The notes beneath the pieces are model-generated. The model was not told where the DNA came from, searched no databases, and saw only the letters and a list, made by a program, of their open reading frames with translations. A stretch of DNA of 64,000 nucleotides from Nepenthes gracilis (taxonomy: Eukaryota > Streptophyta > Magnoliopsida > Caryophyllales > Nepenthaceae): positions 13,174,042 to 13,238,041 of the forward strand of contig BSYO01000010.1 of the NCBI GenBank assembly GCA_033239525.1. The letters are read 5' to 3'. Each line of letters begins with the position of its first letter. Position 1 is the stretch's first letter. Both the position numbers and the translations under genes were made by a program. Positions 1 through 11,840 of this stretch are shown here, piece by piece.

Positions 1-1018
1 GATTTAACATAAGCTTTTTTCTTGTCTTTGGACACATTTAGATGAAAGCTTGCCCCATGTCCTCGAACACTGCATGTTGAGCTTCACATGTGGTACATCG
101 GGCTCCCAACCCTCCACGGGGTGCTTCATCCCGCTTCCTCATTACGAGGTCTGCCACGACCATTGGCACAATGTTGCGCCTGCGGTTGCCAAATGTGCAG
201 ATCAGGGGTGAGGTTTGCACAGATCACGTGCAGATCAGTGAGCTCAAATGTGGAAGTCGGAGATGAGAGTAACGCCCACGATGTCAAATGACGGTTGCCG
301 GACTCAGATGAGAATAGCGCCAAATGGTGGTTGGACTCCTTCAACCAGGTGCCCGCAGCCTCAGATGATGGTTCAACCTGGCACCCATGGCCTTAGATGG
401 TAATCAGACTCGTTCGACCCAGCACCCGTGGCTTCAGATGGTGGTTCGACCTCGGTAGTACGCGTTGCGGCCGATGATAACGACGATGGTAAGTGCCAAC
501 GGAGGACAATCAGGGTATGGATGACGATGCTGGCCACGGCGAAAGCTACCCTGCGAGGGTGCCTTATGTGATGGCAGCACATGCAAGCCCCTATCGATGG
601 CTTTCTTGCTCGTTCCACCTCGTCTCACAATCCGCCAAAATTTTGCCAGTTAAGCATGCAAAGGGCAAAGAGAGCATCACCAGGAAATCATCACCAAGGG
701 AGGAATATATCTGGCCAAAGTGTTGGATGAAGAATGTATTTGTTTCTATTTTTCGATGATTAACTTTTCGGTCATTCCCATAGACGGCGTCAATATTGTG
801 TACTATGAATTTCGGTTGTCCTACAGATTGGAGGCCGTGAATTGGATCTTCACACTGAGTCGATCTGACGCGGATCCGATTTTCATAATCTCGAACCTGG
901 ACCCTACACAATATAACTAAAACACGAGGTAAAGGACGGCAAGCAATTGCTTTCACCATAAATCCTCCGGCATACAAATCAGATATCTTTCCAAAATAAT
1001 ATAAAGATGTACAGAGGA
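1..1018 (+). mobile_element. Left copy of an LTR-like direct repeat (5' part, cut by window edge)
   Basis: This stretch is repeated at 11782-13308, both copies running through the same motifs (a shared HindIII-like AAGCTT start, and a run ending in agaggatg). Its start lies outside the window. It continues after the inserted LARD at 10134-10560, so the left copy is one repeat split in two. It lacks a 537 bp segment found in the right copy (12408-12944). The repeat carries no convincing ORF; the short frames seen here are chance. Long non-coding direct repeats about 1.2 kb apart suggest the LTRs of a non-autonomous retrotransposon, but a plain tandem duplication is not excluded because neither outer boundary with a TSD is visible. 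Confidence 0.6.
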
Positions 1019-1373
1019 TGTAACATCCCGAAATCCTGAAATATTTTTATCGGACTAAATTAAGATTAATTATTATTTTTGGTAATTTTGGGTAAATCGG
1101 ATATGAGAAAAATTAATTGAATATTATGAAAACTTTGAAGAATATTTGGATCGATGGACCGCATTCAAGTGAGCCCGTCACGCCGCTGAATATCGATTTT
1201 GGGTTTTTGTGATTAAAGAAAAATAGATGTATATATATATATATATATATATAATGTGTGTATATAATATATATATAATATATATTATGTGGGGGTGTGT
1301 GTGTATATAATAAATATAATATATATATATAATGTGTGTGTGTGTAACGTGCGTGTGGGTGTGTGCGTTGTGT

Positions 1374-1419
<46 letters not shown>

Positions 1420-4069
1420 GAAAGTTAAAAAAAAAAGAGAGGGGAGGCAGATTCGGGAGGAAGGGAATTCGAAGAGAGAGAGAGGGGAGGGTTAGGGTTT
1501 AATAGCGAGAGAGGAGGACGGCGCCGGCGCCCGGTGGCGCCGCGGGTCGGCAACGGCCGCCGGCAATGACCGTGCGAGGTGGTGGCCGGCCGGGCGTTGC
1601 GGTCGAGCAGCGGACGCGCGCTCGTGGGAGCCCGGTGAGCGGAGGTGCTCGCGAAGGAAAAAGAGGAAAATGGAGACCTTCGGTCCGATTCCTGAGCTCG
1701 AGCTAGTTGGAGAAAACGTAGAGCACGTCGAGGCAAGTGTTCTCATACCCACTTCTCGTTCTCTTTCGTTGTTTTATGTATTTTCGTTAGGTATTTTGTG
1801 TCGATACCCACGGAAAATGTTAGAATATCGAAACCCATGCTTTGAGGTCCAAGAAAATGTAGTTAGTTGTCCGAATCGTGTTCGATTCGCCCCGGTGGGT
1901 TTTAAGGATTTCCGTTTTCCGACCTCGTATCATGAAATTGACCCCAAAATTGGAATCCCCACGTCCCAATGATGAATATATGTCGGCCGCGGGTCCGATC
2001 TCGCACGCGTTTGGACCCGTTCACGTCCCGAGCCCATTAAAGGGGCGCTATTCTTCGCTTCACCCGAGACCGAAGGTGGATTTTACGCGTTGTCACCTTC
2101 GGGAAATGATGATGTGATCCTAGAATATGAATACCCGTGTCCCAATTGTGTGTATATATCGATCGGATGCGAATCTCGCAAGATTTGACCCGTTCGTGGC
2201 ATCCGGAGCCTTGATAGTTTCCGTTGTGGATAATCCGTAAATGAATGGGAAGTTGTGTACTTCCACCCTCGTGACAAGTAAATCGAACCCCAATTGTGTA
2301 ATCACGTATGCGAGTACGTCTTCCACCGGACGTCCGATTTCCAAGTATCGAACCGTGTTCGGCGTCCGGTGTTCAAAGAGAAATCCGATAATGTTCACCC
2401 AAAACGACAAGAAATGCAAAGTGAAATGTGATCCTAATTGTAATGAAAGAACGTTTAAATGATTAAACGTAAATGTAAGCCCCGAATGTGAATCCTTGTC
2501 TTTGGAGGCAAAGGAATGAGTCTCGGAGGTTCCAAAGTGACTTGTGATCATTTGAGGTAAGAATCGATCTCTTTTTGGGAACTTGAGTTGATTATGGTGA
2601 CTAAGGGAACCGGATCCCGTAGAAAGTGGAAGCGAACTTGTGATGACTTGGATTAAGGGAATCGAGTCCCATTGGATATTGAGATCCTTGACGTGCATGG
2701 AAGGGAGTCCACATTGTGCTTGAGATGATGTAATCTCCTGGATGGAGATGTGATTGATGATGTAATCTCCCGGTTGGAGATGATTGTGATGGGAATGAGG
2801 TTTCCCGAGATTCGATTGTGTATGGCAAATGTGGATTTTCCCTCTCCAAGTGTCGAACCTAACCTTGAAACTAGGACCCTGAGTCATATGGGTAGTATTC
2901 TTTAGTGTACCATATCCATCGTGGTGGGAACCCGAGGGATACTTGGCCACGTATTCCGGCCGCTCGTGTGAGCGGGTGATGTCTTTGGTACGCTTTAGGA
3001 AACTACTGTGGAAGGACGAGATTGCCCCGACCCCTGGGGTGTGGGGTGTGTCGACACTACATATTGAGATGTAGTTGTCAGTGATGATTGTTGCATGGAT
3101 GCAACCGAGGGTCGTGTGCTACCGACCGAAAGTAGTAGCCGTGGCTTTAGAATGTGTAGCGAACACATTCCTGTCCTCGTTCTCTCGCATCGTTGGTTAG
3201 TACGATCTACTAGCCGGTCCGCAAAGATGATATAATAATGAAAATGAATAATGTCCAATCGATGAACCCATGAATCAAGTGATTCGAGATAGAACCGTGA
3301 AAACCGTAATGAGAACCGTGAGAATCTTGTGAATCAAATGAAGAACCGAATGAGACCAAAGTGATCAAAGATGAAACCGTGAGAACCGTAGGGATCGAGT
3401 GATCCCGATTGCTTCCTATTCCCCATCCCGCTCCTTGATTGTGGAGAGTGTGTGTATTCCCTCCCGTTTCCGTCCTTGTACATGTTTTGGAGGGGTGATT
3501 ATGATTACATTTTGCCGAGTTGGCTCACTCTTCTGCTTTGATGTTTTTCCTTTCGTTTTAGCCGACGCGTGTAGATAGAGCAAGATGAGGCTTGCTTGAT
3601 GGGATTGGGCAGGCGAGTGATCGAAGATTTAGTCTTAGAGTTGGATCGGACTGTGGACTCCGCGGTTGAGCGTGGCTCATTATTCTTTGTTTTATGGTTT
3701 TATTTTGCTTCCACAGATGTATGATGATTTAGTTATGCTTCCGCGTTTGTATATTTATGTTTGAGTTTTGCTTAATTAGATGGCATCTCTCTGTGATCCA
3801 ATCTTGTAGGTTGAAATCTTGTGTTGGAGCCATGGATGATATGGCCGTGTGTGATCCTGTGGTGTGTTGTAGGCTTTGAGTTAAGCCTTTTGAATAGATG
3901 TGTGCTTGTTGCAGGTTGATATTTTAACGAGGTTGTATTTCGGTTTTCGTCCAATGCGGAGGAACTCTGCCGGATTTTCCGTAGAGTCCATAGGTTAATT
4001 ATAGGCTCTAGAGTGTGTTTAGTCATTGACGGAGGTTATTCAATGGAGAATAATCCGCTTCCGTCCACA
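1019..4069 (+). repeat. 5' LTR of the LARD (about 3.05 kb)
   Basis: The LTR starts TGTAACATCCCG and ends CCACA. It contains a TA/TG microsatellite (about 1221-1370), a TAA trinucleotide run (about 1376-1420), a GA-rich tract (about 1437-1490) followed by a telo-box (TTAGGGTTT, 1492-1500) and a GC-rich gene-like island (about 1500-1740). The island has an ATG at 1670 and ends at AGGCAAGT (1731-1738). This order resembles a plant promoter and 5' UTR, so transcription may start near the GA/telo-box stretch; this is inference. The two LTRs are nearly collinear, with differences concentrated in small CG-rich patches. Confidence 0.85.
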
Positions 4070-7000
4070 GCTAGTATCGAGAGAATAAGAGAGATGCCTT
4101 AGGTTTGATCTCGAATCGTATTTAAGCTTAAGTTTGATTAAGATTGATCGATTGAGTAAATGAAGGCTGTGAGGACCGAGTTAGTCCGGGTAGTTTTGGT
4201 TACCCAGTCCCTAGAATTTAGACTAGCGCTAAGTTAGAAGCGATAATTTAATTCGGATGGCTGTTGTCCTAGCTTGTGTTCTAGGAGTGGCTTGATCCGA
4301 ATTGCTTCGGTTTCAAGAAAATACTTGTAGCGGCTCCTGAATGGGGGCTACTAGTATTGGGTTGCCGACCGTAGGAAGAGAGAAAGATGGTGTGTCGAGA
4401 CACCTTAGTGTTTGAATTTGATCGGTGTTGATTGGGTCCTTGAACTGATCAGGGTTGATTTGAGGCCTTGGATAATTAATCTCGGTTTGAGGTTTAAGTT
4501 TGATTGGTTCTCGGTTGAGGTCCTTGGATCGGTATTTTGCTTCGAAGGGTTGCTAGGCCAACCTAAGAAGCGTGATGAATAGAGTAGAGTTAAGTTTGGG
4601 CATATGAAGTTCTAGATTGACACTCCATAAGTGTTTTGGAGTGGGAGATGTTAGAGTGTCTGGACTTCTGATAGTTTGATTCTTTTGAGGTCAAGATGGG
4701 AATCTTAGAGGTCTAAGATATCGTTGTGGTGACCCCATGTCCGATAGAAGACATGGCGTGTCTTAGGAAGAGAGTCGACCTCGGGTGATTGGCGTGAAAA
4801 AGATCTTGGGTCTCGAGGATTGAGAAATATGGTCCCATGCATTATGGAAACTTCTTGAATTGATTTTGTGTCAATGAGACTCTTGGGAGTGTGTCTCAAT
4901 AGTGGATAGTCAGATCGCGAGATCTAAGGATGCCTTTAGTCACGGACAGGCAGTAAAAAGGGTTAGTGTTTATATCAGGATCCTATGATATGAACCCGAG
5001 CGTTAATGTCGCCTGTCGTGGCAGGAGGAGAGCTTCTTGGGTTTAATATTGTGATCTGATGTTGTTTTGGGGAAATCCAGCACCGTAGGATCAGAGCTCG
5101 GCGGTGGTGGTGCATGCAGAAATTTGTGGATTGCCGAGATTGGAAATGAAATCTCTCAAGCGTGATGTCACAGCACTTGCATCTTGGGGACCCTAAGTAT
5201 GTTTATGGTTTTGTGATTCCAGGGATTAAGGATCTAAGTTCGATATAAGTGGTATCGAGGTTGTGATATCCTTGGAGCTTGTGAATATGATTGGTTGGGT
5301 TAACTTGAATCGTCTTGTGGTGTCAATCTTGTCGTAGCGTTTAAATGATTCGGTCAGTAAGTTATCGGATTGATTGCCTAGTAATTGAAGTGTGCGATTT
5401 TGGGTATGAACTTGAAATAGTTAAAGTGTTAAGTCGTAATCTGATCTTAACAGTAGTTCGGTGGACGAACTGCGATGCTAATCGTTGAGGATCTTAAGTA
5501 GTGCCGTGAAAGTATCGGCTTTGGTATCATGGTTGAATATTTCAGAACCTTCGAGGTAAATAGATGGACCGATAGGATGGTTCACGAATTTCAAATTGGT
5601 TAGGAGATTAATGATTGGATGATCAGATCTTGGGGATGGATAGACATAGTCCGTGGGCTGTCGTGAAGACTTGATGAATTCTAAGATCGATCTCGGTCCA
5701 TAACGGGACATTTGTGGATCAATAGGAGTTGTAGCCCTGACGGTATCCTGGTCGAGGATACGGTCACTGTAAAGTTCAGAAAACGCCGTTTGGGTCTTGT
5801 AGGATTGATGGCGTTTCATGAAGTTTTGAGATGATCTTTCGACCCCGTCTGGGTCGATGTTAAGGTAGCTTCATGTGATAATCAGGAAATTCCAAGATAT
5901 TAATGGTGTGTGCAATCGCTTAAGGATTGAATCACGAATTATGGATAGTTGATAATTCGCATGTCCCATTGAGAAAGGAATGCGAATTTAGCTGAGATAA
6001 TGCCTTCCTAAGCTTGTGGCTTTGCGATCACATGATTTTGAGGACTTAGGATTTTGAACGTGGCTGGTTAAGGAGGCCAATTTGTGTTGTTGAAGTGTGC
6101 AATCATCTTGAAACTAATCGGATAGGGTGATTGATGTTCGTGACATTTGGGTTGACCCCTAACGGGTCCCGTGAGTTCTCGTGGAATGTAATACCCTTGA
6201 GATAAGTGGGGGAGGAGTTCAGGATTAGTGTTACCCCCATGAGTACGTCGGAAATTGGCCATTGAGGATTTTCTTTTGGAAACTCAGAAGTTTTGTCTTC
6301 GGAGATAGGAAGATGATCATATGGCCTTGCATGTGGTCAGATTTGTCTAAAGGTGGAGAAAGTAAACCTTGGTGTCTTCCTTGGGTCGGTAGACATCAAT
6401 GTTGGGAATTGATGCTACGAATCTGGCACGTGTATGTCTTTGGAGTCTCATAGGTAATGTGAAAGTTAGGCCGTGAGTAAGTCCAAATGATTGGTGTTAG
6501 AATGTCGTGATCTTGCGTTCGTATTCGGTTTTGGTCGGTTGGCTCGTTGACATGCCAACGGGATCTTGAGGTTACTAAGTGATCGAATTTTGAGATCAGG
6601 CAAGAATTGAAGGTCTTGTCAACTTTTTGGGCAATTGTTATGATTGTCACAGTAATTTAATGATTTGAGGATTAATCGAGTGCGCAGGGTAAGCGTTGTG
6701 GGCCCGTGGCCCAGAGATTCCTGAATAAGGTTGAGGCTCTAGTGACCGATTTCTTTCGAGGCATGAAATGAATTCAAGTGAAAGGTCATTGATCCATTGA
6801 AAGTGTCGGATTGGATTAGGAGATGTCCGACATGATTGAAGGTCACTTTTGAAATTTGGAGGATCGTTATGAGGTCTTCCTTGTATCGATGGGTGAGAAA
6901 ATCGATAAGTGACCGTATTGGGCCGTTTTGAAAGGTTAAGGATTTGTCTTGTGACGCGAACTAGGACGATTCCAATGCTCGAGGTTCTAAAATAGGCGCT

Positions 7001-7099
7001 GTCCGAGGAATGATTTCAGTTTTTGAGGAGTTCACCTCAGATTTGGAAATTTGAGATTCGTTAAATTTCGAGGACGAAATTTTCATAAGTGGGGGAGAA
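4070..7099 (+). mobile_element. Non-coding interior of the LARD
   Basis: No frame with retroviral domains was found on either strand; the longest open frames are about 110 codons and match nothing I recognise. Immediately after the LTR, 4071-4084 (ctagtatcgagaga) looks like a damaged initiator-Met primer-binding site (consensus TGGTATCAGAGC). The right end holds the ttcgaggacgaaat motif (about 7056-7071) and the polypurine tract at 7087-7099. Retention of both replication signals with no coding sequence is what a parasite of another element's proteins would show. Confidence 0.7.
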
Positions 7100-7450
7100 T
7101 GTAACATACCGAAATCCTGAAATATTTTTATCGGACTAAATTAAGATTAATTATTATTTTTGGTAATTTTGGGTAAATCGGATATGAGAAAAATTAATTG
7201 AATATTATGAAAACTTTGAAGAATATTAGGATCTGATGGACCGGCATCTGAAGTGAGCCCGTGATGACGCCTGAATATCGATTTTGGGTTTTTGTGATTA
7301 AAGAAAAATAGATGTATATATATATATATATAATGTGTGTATATAATATATATATAATATATATTATGTGGGGGTGTGTGTGTATATAATAAATATAATA
7401 TATATATATAATGTGTGTGTGTAACGTGCGTGTGGGTGTGTGCGTTGTGT

Positions 7451-7502
<52 letters not shown>

Positions 7503-10133
7503 GAAAGTTAAAAAAAAAAAAAAAGAGGGGAGGCGATTCGGGAGGAAGGGAATTCGAAGAGAGAGAGAGGGGCGAGGTTAGGGTTTAATGGCGGGAGAGG
7601 AGGACGGCGCCGGCGCCGGGGTGACGCACGTCGCGGCGGCGGCGGCAATGACCGTGCGAGGTGGTGGCCCGGCCGGGCGTTGCGGTCAAAAACGCGCTCG
7701 TGGGAGCCCGGTGGCGGAGGTGCTCGCGAAGGAAAAAAGAGGAAAATGGAGACCTTCGGGTCCGATTCCGAGCTCGAGCTAGTTGGAGAAAACGTAGAGC
7801 ACGTCGAGGCAAGTGTTCTCATACCCACTTCTCGTTCTCTTTCGTTGTTTTATGTATTTTCGTTAGGTATTTTGTGTCGATACCCACGGGAAATGTTAGA
7901 ATATCGAAACCCATGCTTTGAGGTCCAAGAAAATGTAGTTAGTTGTCCGAATCGTGTTCGATTCGCCCGGGTGGGTTTTACCGAAACCCTAACCTACGGG
8001 ATTTTGGGGATTTCCCGTTTTCCGACCTCGTATCATGAAATTGACCCCAAAATTGGAATCCCCACGTCCCAATGATGAATATATGTCGGCCGCGGGTCCG
8101 ATCTCGCACGTTTGGACCCGTTCGCGGCGTCCGAGCCCATTAAAGGGGCATTCTTTCACCCGAGACCGAAGGTGGATTTTACGCGTTGTCACCTTCGGGG
8201 AAATGATGATGTGATCCTAGAATATGAATACCCGTGTCCCAATTGTGTGTATATATCGATCGGATGCGAATCTAGGTTCGTGGCATCAAATTGATAGTTT
8301 CCCGTTGTGGATAATCCGTAAATGAATGGGAAGTTGTGTACTTCCACCCTCGTGACAAGTAAATCGAACCCCAATTGTGTAATCCACGTATCTGTCAATC
8401 CACCCCGGACGTCCGATTTCCAAGTATCGAACCGTGTTCGGCGTCCGGGTGTTCAAAGAGAAATCCGATAATGTTCACCCAAAACGAGACAAGAAATGCA
8501 AAGTGAAATGTGATCCTAATTGTAATGAAAGAACGTTTAAATGATTAAACGTAAATGTAAGCCCCGAATGTGAATCCTTGTGCTGGAGGCAAAGGAATGA
8601 GTCTCGGAGGTTCCAAAGTGACTTGTGATCATTTGAGGTAAGAATCTGATCTCTTTTGGGAACTTGAGTTGATTATGGTGACTAAGGGAACTGGATCCCG
8701 TAGAAAGTGGAAGCGAACTTGTGATGACTTGGATTAAGGGAATTGAGTCCCATTGGATATTGAGATCCTTGACGTGCATGGAAGGGAGTCCACATTGTGC
8801 TTGAGATGATGTAATCTCCTGGATGGAGATGTGATTGATGATGTAATCTCCCGGTTGGAGATGATTGTGATGGGAATGAGGTTTCCCGAGATTCGATTGT
8901 GTATGGCAAATGTGGATTTTCCCTCTCCAAGTGTCGAACCTAACCTTGAAACTAGGACCACGAGTCATATGGGTAGTATTCTTTAGTGTACCATATCCAT
9001 CGTGGTGGGAACCCGAGGGATACTTGCCCACGTATTCTCCGCTCGTGTGGCGGGTGATGTCTTTAGTACGCTTTAGGAAACTCTTTGTGGAAGGACGAGG
9101 ATTGCCACAGACCCCGGGGTGTGGGGTGTGTCGACACTACATATTGAGATGTAGTTGTCGCCATGATTGTTGCATGGATGCAAGAGGGTCGTGTGCTACC
9201 GACCAAAGTAGTAGCCGTGGCTTTAGAATATGTAGCGAACACATTCCTGTCATCGTTCTCTCGCATCGTTGGTTAGTACGATCTACTGGCCTGGTCCGCA
9301 AAGATGATATAATAATGAAAATGAATAATGTCCAATCGATGAACCCATGAATCAAGTGATTCGAGATAGAACCGTGAAACTAATGATGAACCGTGAGAAT
9401 CTTGTGAATCCAAATGAAGAACCGAATGAGACCGGTGATCAAAGATGAAACCGTGAGAACCGATCCCATTGCTTCCTATTCCCTGTCCCGCTCCTTGATT
9501 GTGGAGAGTGTGTGTATTCCCTCCGTTTAGTCCTTGTGTACATGTTTTGGAGGGTGATTATGATTACATTCTTTGAGATCACTCTTGCTGTTTGATGTTT
9601 TTCCTTTGGATGAGAACACTTAGGTGGCGCATGTAGATAGAGCAAGATGAGGCTTGCTTGATGGGATTGGGCTGGGCGAGTGATCGAAGATTTGGTCTTA
9701 GAGTTGGATCGGTTGTGGACACCCGCTCGCCCGTGGCTCATTATTCTTTATTTTATGGTTTTATTTTGCTTCCACAGATGTATGATGATTTAGTTATGCT
9801 TCCAGCGTTTGTATATTTATGTTTGGAGTTTTGCTTAATTAGATGGCATCTCTCTAGATCCAAGATCTTTTGTAGGTTGAGTCGTGTTTGGAGCCATGGA
9901 TGATATGGCTGTGTGTGATCTGTGTGGTGTGTTGTAGGCTTTGAGTTAAGCCTTTTGAATAGATGTGTGCTTGTTGCAGGTTGATATTTTAACAGGTTGT
10001 ATTTCGGTTTTCGTCCAATTGCAGAGGAAACTCTGCCGGATTTTCCGTAGAGTCCATAGGTTAATTATAGGCTCTAGAGTGTGTTTAGTCATTGACGGAG
10101 GTTATTCAATGGAGAATAATCCGTTCCGTCACA
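7100..10133 (+). repeat. 3' LTR of the LARD (about 3.03 kb)
   Basis: This is the direct repeat of 1019-4069, beginning TGTAACATACCG and ending GTCACA, followed by the TSD GAGGA at 10134. It has the same series: TA/TG and TAA microsatellites (about 7316-7500), GA tract, telo-box (7578-7586), GC-rich island and AGGCAAGT at 7807-7814. It contains sequence absent from the 5' LTR, for example near 7979-8002, and lacks pieces present there. Open frames in it are shadows of the GC-rich island and are not credible genes. Confidence 0.85.
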
Positions 10134-10560
10134 GAGGATGCGTGAATACATGTATTGGTGGATGGAGCATGCGTCCAGTTTGAAAGACGGCTTAGAGATG
10201 CGTCCTCTTGTGGGACGTCTTAGAAGGTGGCAATTTGTATGCTTGAGGGATGACCAGGCACTTAGTAGGAGAGATAGATCATGGGAGGACTTAAGGGGTA
10301 ATTTTCCCTTTTCCTCTCATACTCTTTTTTGGCCTCTTTCTTTTGGAACTCCCCTTACTCCTCCAGGGCTTTTCCCCTTTTCCTTGTTTTTCCTCCCGTG
10401 TCCTCCCCCCTCCCTTGTTGGGATGGAAGGGATATTTATAATATAGGCGGGCGGTTTTAACCGACCGCTGAATTGTCTTTAACGGACAACCGTAGGAATC
10501 TCCCGTGTGATTAAAGAAAAACAGTGGGGTGGTTTTTCTGGGTCAGATATACTAAACTCA
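10134..10560 (+). mobile_element. Left LTR-like direct repeat, 3' part
   Basis: This resumes the repeat interrupted by the LARD and matches 13304-13743 (shared gcggcaatttgtatgcttgag-like core and a pyrimidine-rich block at about 10310-10420). It ends at 10560 in ...aactca; the right copy ends in ...gaaccca at 13743, after which similarity stops. A terminal CA fits an LTR end. No coding sequence. Confidence 0.6.
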
Positions 10561-11781
10561 TTACTAGCTCCTCATACTAAGTGGTTTGAAATTTATAACC
10601 CCCGACATGCTTCTAATGGGACCTTGTTTGTAGGTCTAGATTTGTCGGCTTGTTATCCTTAGAAAATCCGATGTTCAAAATCTGACCTCTTTCGGGTTGC
10701 TCGGTGATGTAACGAAGTTTTGAAATCTGACCTCTTTCGGACTGCTCAGTGATGTAACCGAGTTTTAAAATCCGACCACTTTTGGGCCGCTCAGTTATGT
10801 AACTGAGTTTTAAAATTTGACCTCTTTCGGGCCGCTCGGTGATGTAACTGAGTTTTGGAATCCAACCTCTTTTAGGCTACTCAATCATGTAACCGAGTTT
10901 TGATATGCAAGCATTCACATGAGCATGCAAAATGACTATACTAAATAATTACACTATTAAAGTATGGCATTTATATGTTCATACCAGATGATGTATGCTA
11001 GACTTACCTGGATTTATCATGGATCCATCATTAGCGCTTGCGGTTCTCAGGATAGATGGCGTATTGTGCCATTGGGACCAATTGACCATTTTGGGCGTAC
11101 GGGTTGTGTGCATTGTTCCGAAAGGTCGTCAAAGTAGTTTTTGCCGACTCTCTGGCCTGTCGCCTCTATTGTTTGGGACTTGATCCTCAATCGTGGTTTG
11201 GCTGGCTAGTGCCTTGATGTCAAGCAGTTTGCTTTCTTATCACTCGGGCTGTGTCACTAGTCAGTAAAAATTCATTCCGACATGGAACTTAGATGGGCAA
11301 TTCTGATCGTAGTGGATAGGTAATGGGCTACTCATGGCTAGCCCCCCATCGCAAAAAATCTTGGCAGCTTTTGTAAAATTTTCATCGTCGAGCCAATGAG
11401 GGACGTTGCTAGAGGAGTGGGCTTATTTAACCCCCAGACATGGCATCTCGTTCCATTATAGCACCTTGCGAGCAGTGGGATCTACACCTTGAAAGCACCT
11501 GAGGCAGGATTCTTGCTCTAGCAAAAGAATGATAGAGTGTCTATCAGCACTATAAGGTCCTAGGACTAAATCTTCGTTCTTGTCGTCGGACAGATTCTAG
11601 ACTGAATCTTGTTAATGTCCTCGGACAAATATTAAACCAAAGATTATTCCATGTCCTCGCATATATTTGGGATAAAATCTTCGTCTTTGACCTCGGCCAA
11701 TTTTGAGACGGAGTTTTTCATTTCTGTCTAATTTGTCCTCTGACAAATTTGGAAAGGAATTTTTTAGTTTGTCCCCGGACA
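10561..11781. other. Spacer between the two direct repeats, non-coding
   Basis: This 1.2 kb stretch separates the two LTR-like repeats and must contain any element interior plus the unseen first part of the right repeat. No gag/pol similarity is visible. It holds a five-copy 45 bp tandem repeat (10677-10902) and a second degenerate repeat (about 11585-11840). A TATA-like gcttatttaa lies at about 11425. I could not place a primer-binding site with confidence. Confidence 0.5.
10677..10902 (+). repeat. Minisatellite, 45 bp unit x 5
   Basis: Five consecutive units of about 45 bp share the pattern aaatctgacctctttcgg, a short variable stretch, gctcagtgatgtaaccgag, then tttt. Units differ mainly by transitions. 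It sits just inside the spacer of the direct-repeat pair. Confidence 0.85.
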
Positions 11782-11840
11782 GATTTAACAGAAGCTTTTT
11801 TCCTATCTTTGGACACATTTGGACAAAAGCTTGCCCCATG
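11585..11840 (+). repeat. Degenerate tandem repeat (about 45-50 bp unit)
   Basis: Repeated occurrences of a gtcctcggacaaatttgg-like core separated by T-rich stretches (ttcttg, gagttttt, aagctttttt). Spacing is about 45-50 bp and the units are badly diverged. The last units overlap the start of the right direct repeat at 11782, and the window's first bases are the same last units of the left copy. Confidence 0.6.

Larger units (their letters stand above)
1019..10133 (+). mobile_element. LARD-type Ty3/gypsy-like retrotransposon derivative, complete, TSD GAGGA
   Basis: Two long direct repeats (1019-4069 and 7100-10133) begin TGTAACAT and end CA. They flank a 3.03 kb interior with no gag or pol frame. 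The target duplication GAGGA lies at 1014-1018 and 10134-10138. The homologous direct repeat at 13304-13308 carries GAGGA once with the same flanks, which is an empty site. The polypurine tract just before the 3' LTR (7087-7099, containing gggggagaa) and the preceding ttcgaggacgaaa motif are typical of Tekay/Del-like gypsy elements. LTRs of about 3 kb around a non-coding interior of similar size fit the LARD class. Mobility would have needed proteins from an autonomous relative, not seen here. Confidence 0.85.

Noticed and set aside
1489..1502. Telomere-like TTAGGG motif as an interstitial telomere
   Set aside because: Only about one and a half units; better explained as a promoter telo-box.
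2120..2950. 276-codon minus-strand open frame in the LARD 5' LTR
   Set aside because: The 3' LTR copy breaks the same frame, it is His/Ser/Thr-rich and matches no family; likely chance in low-stop sequence.
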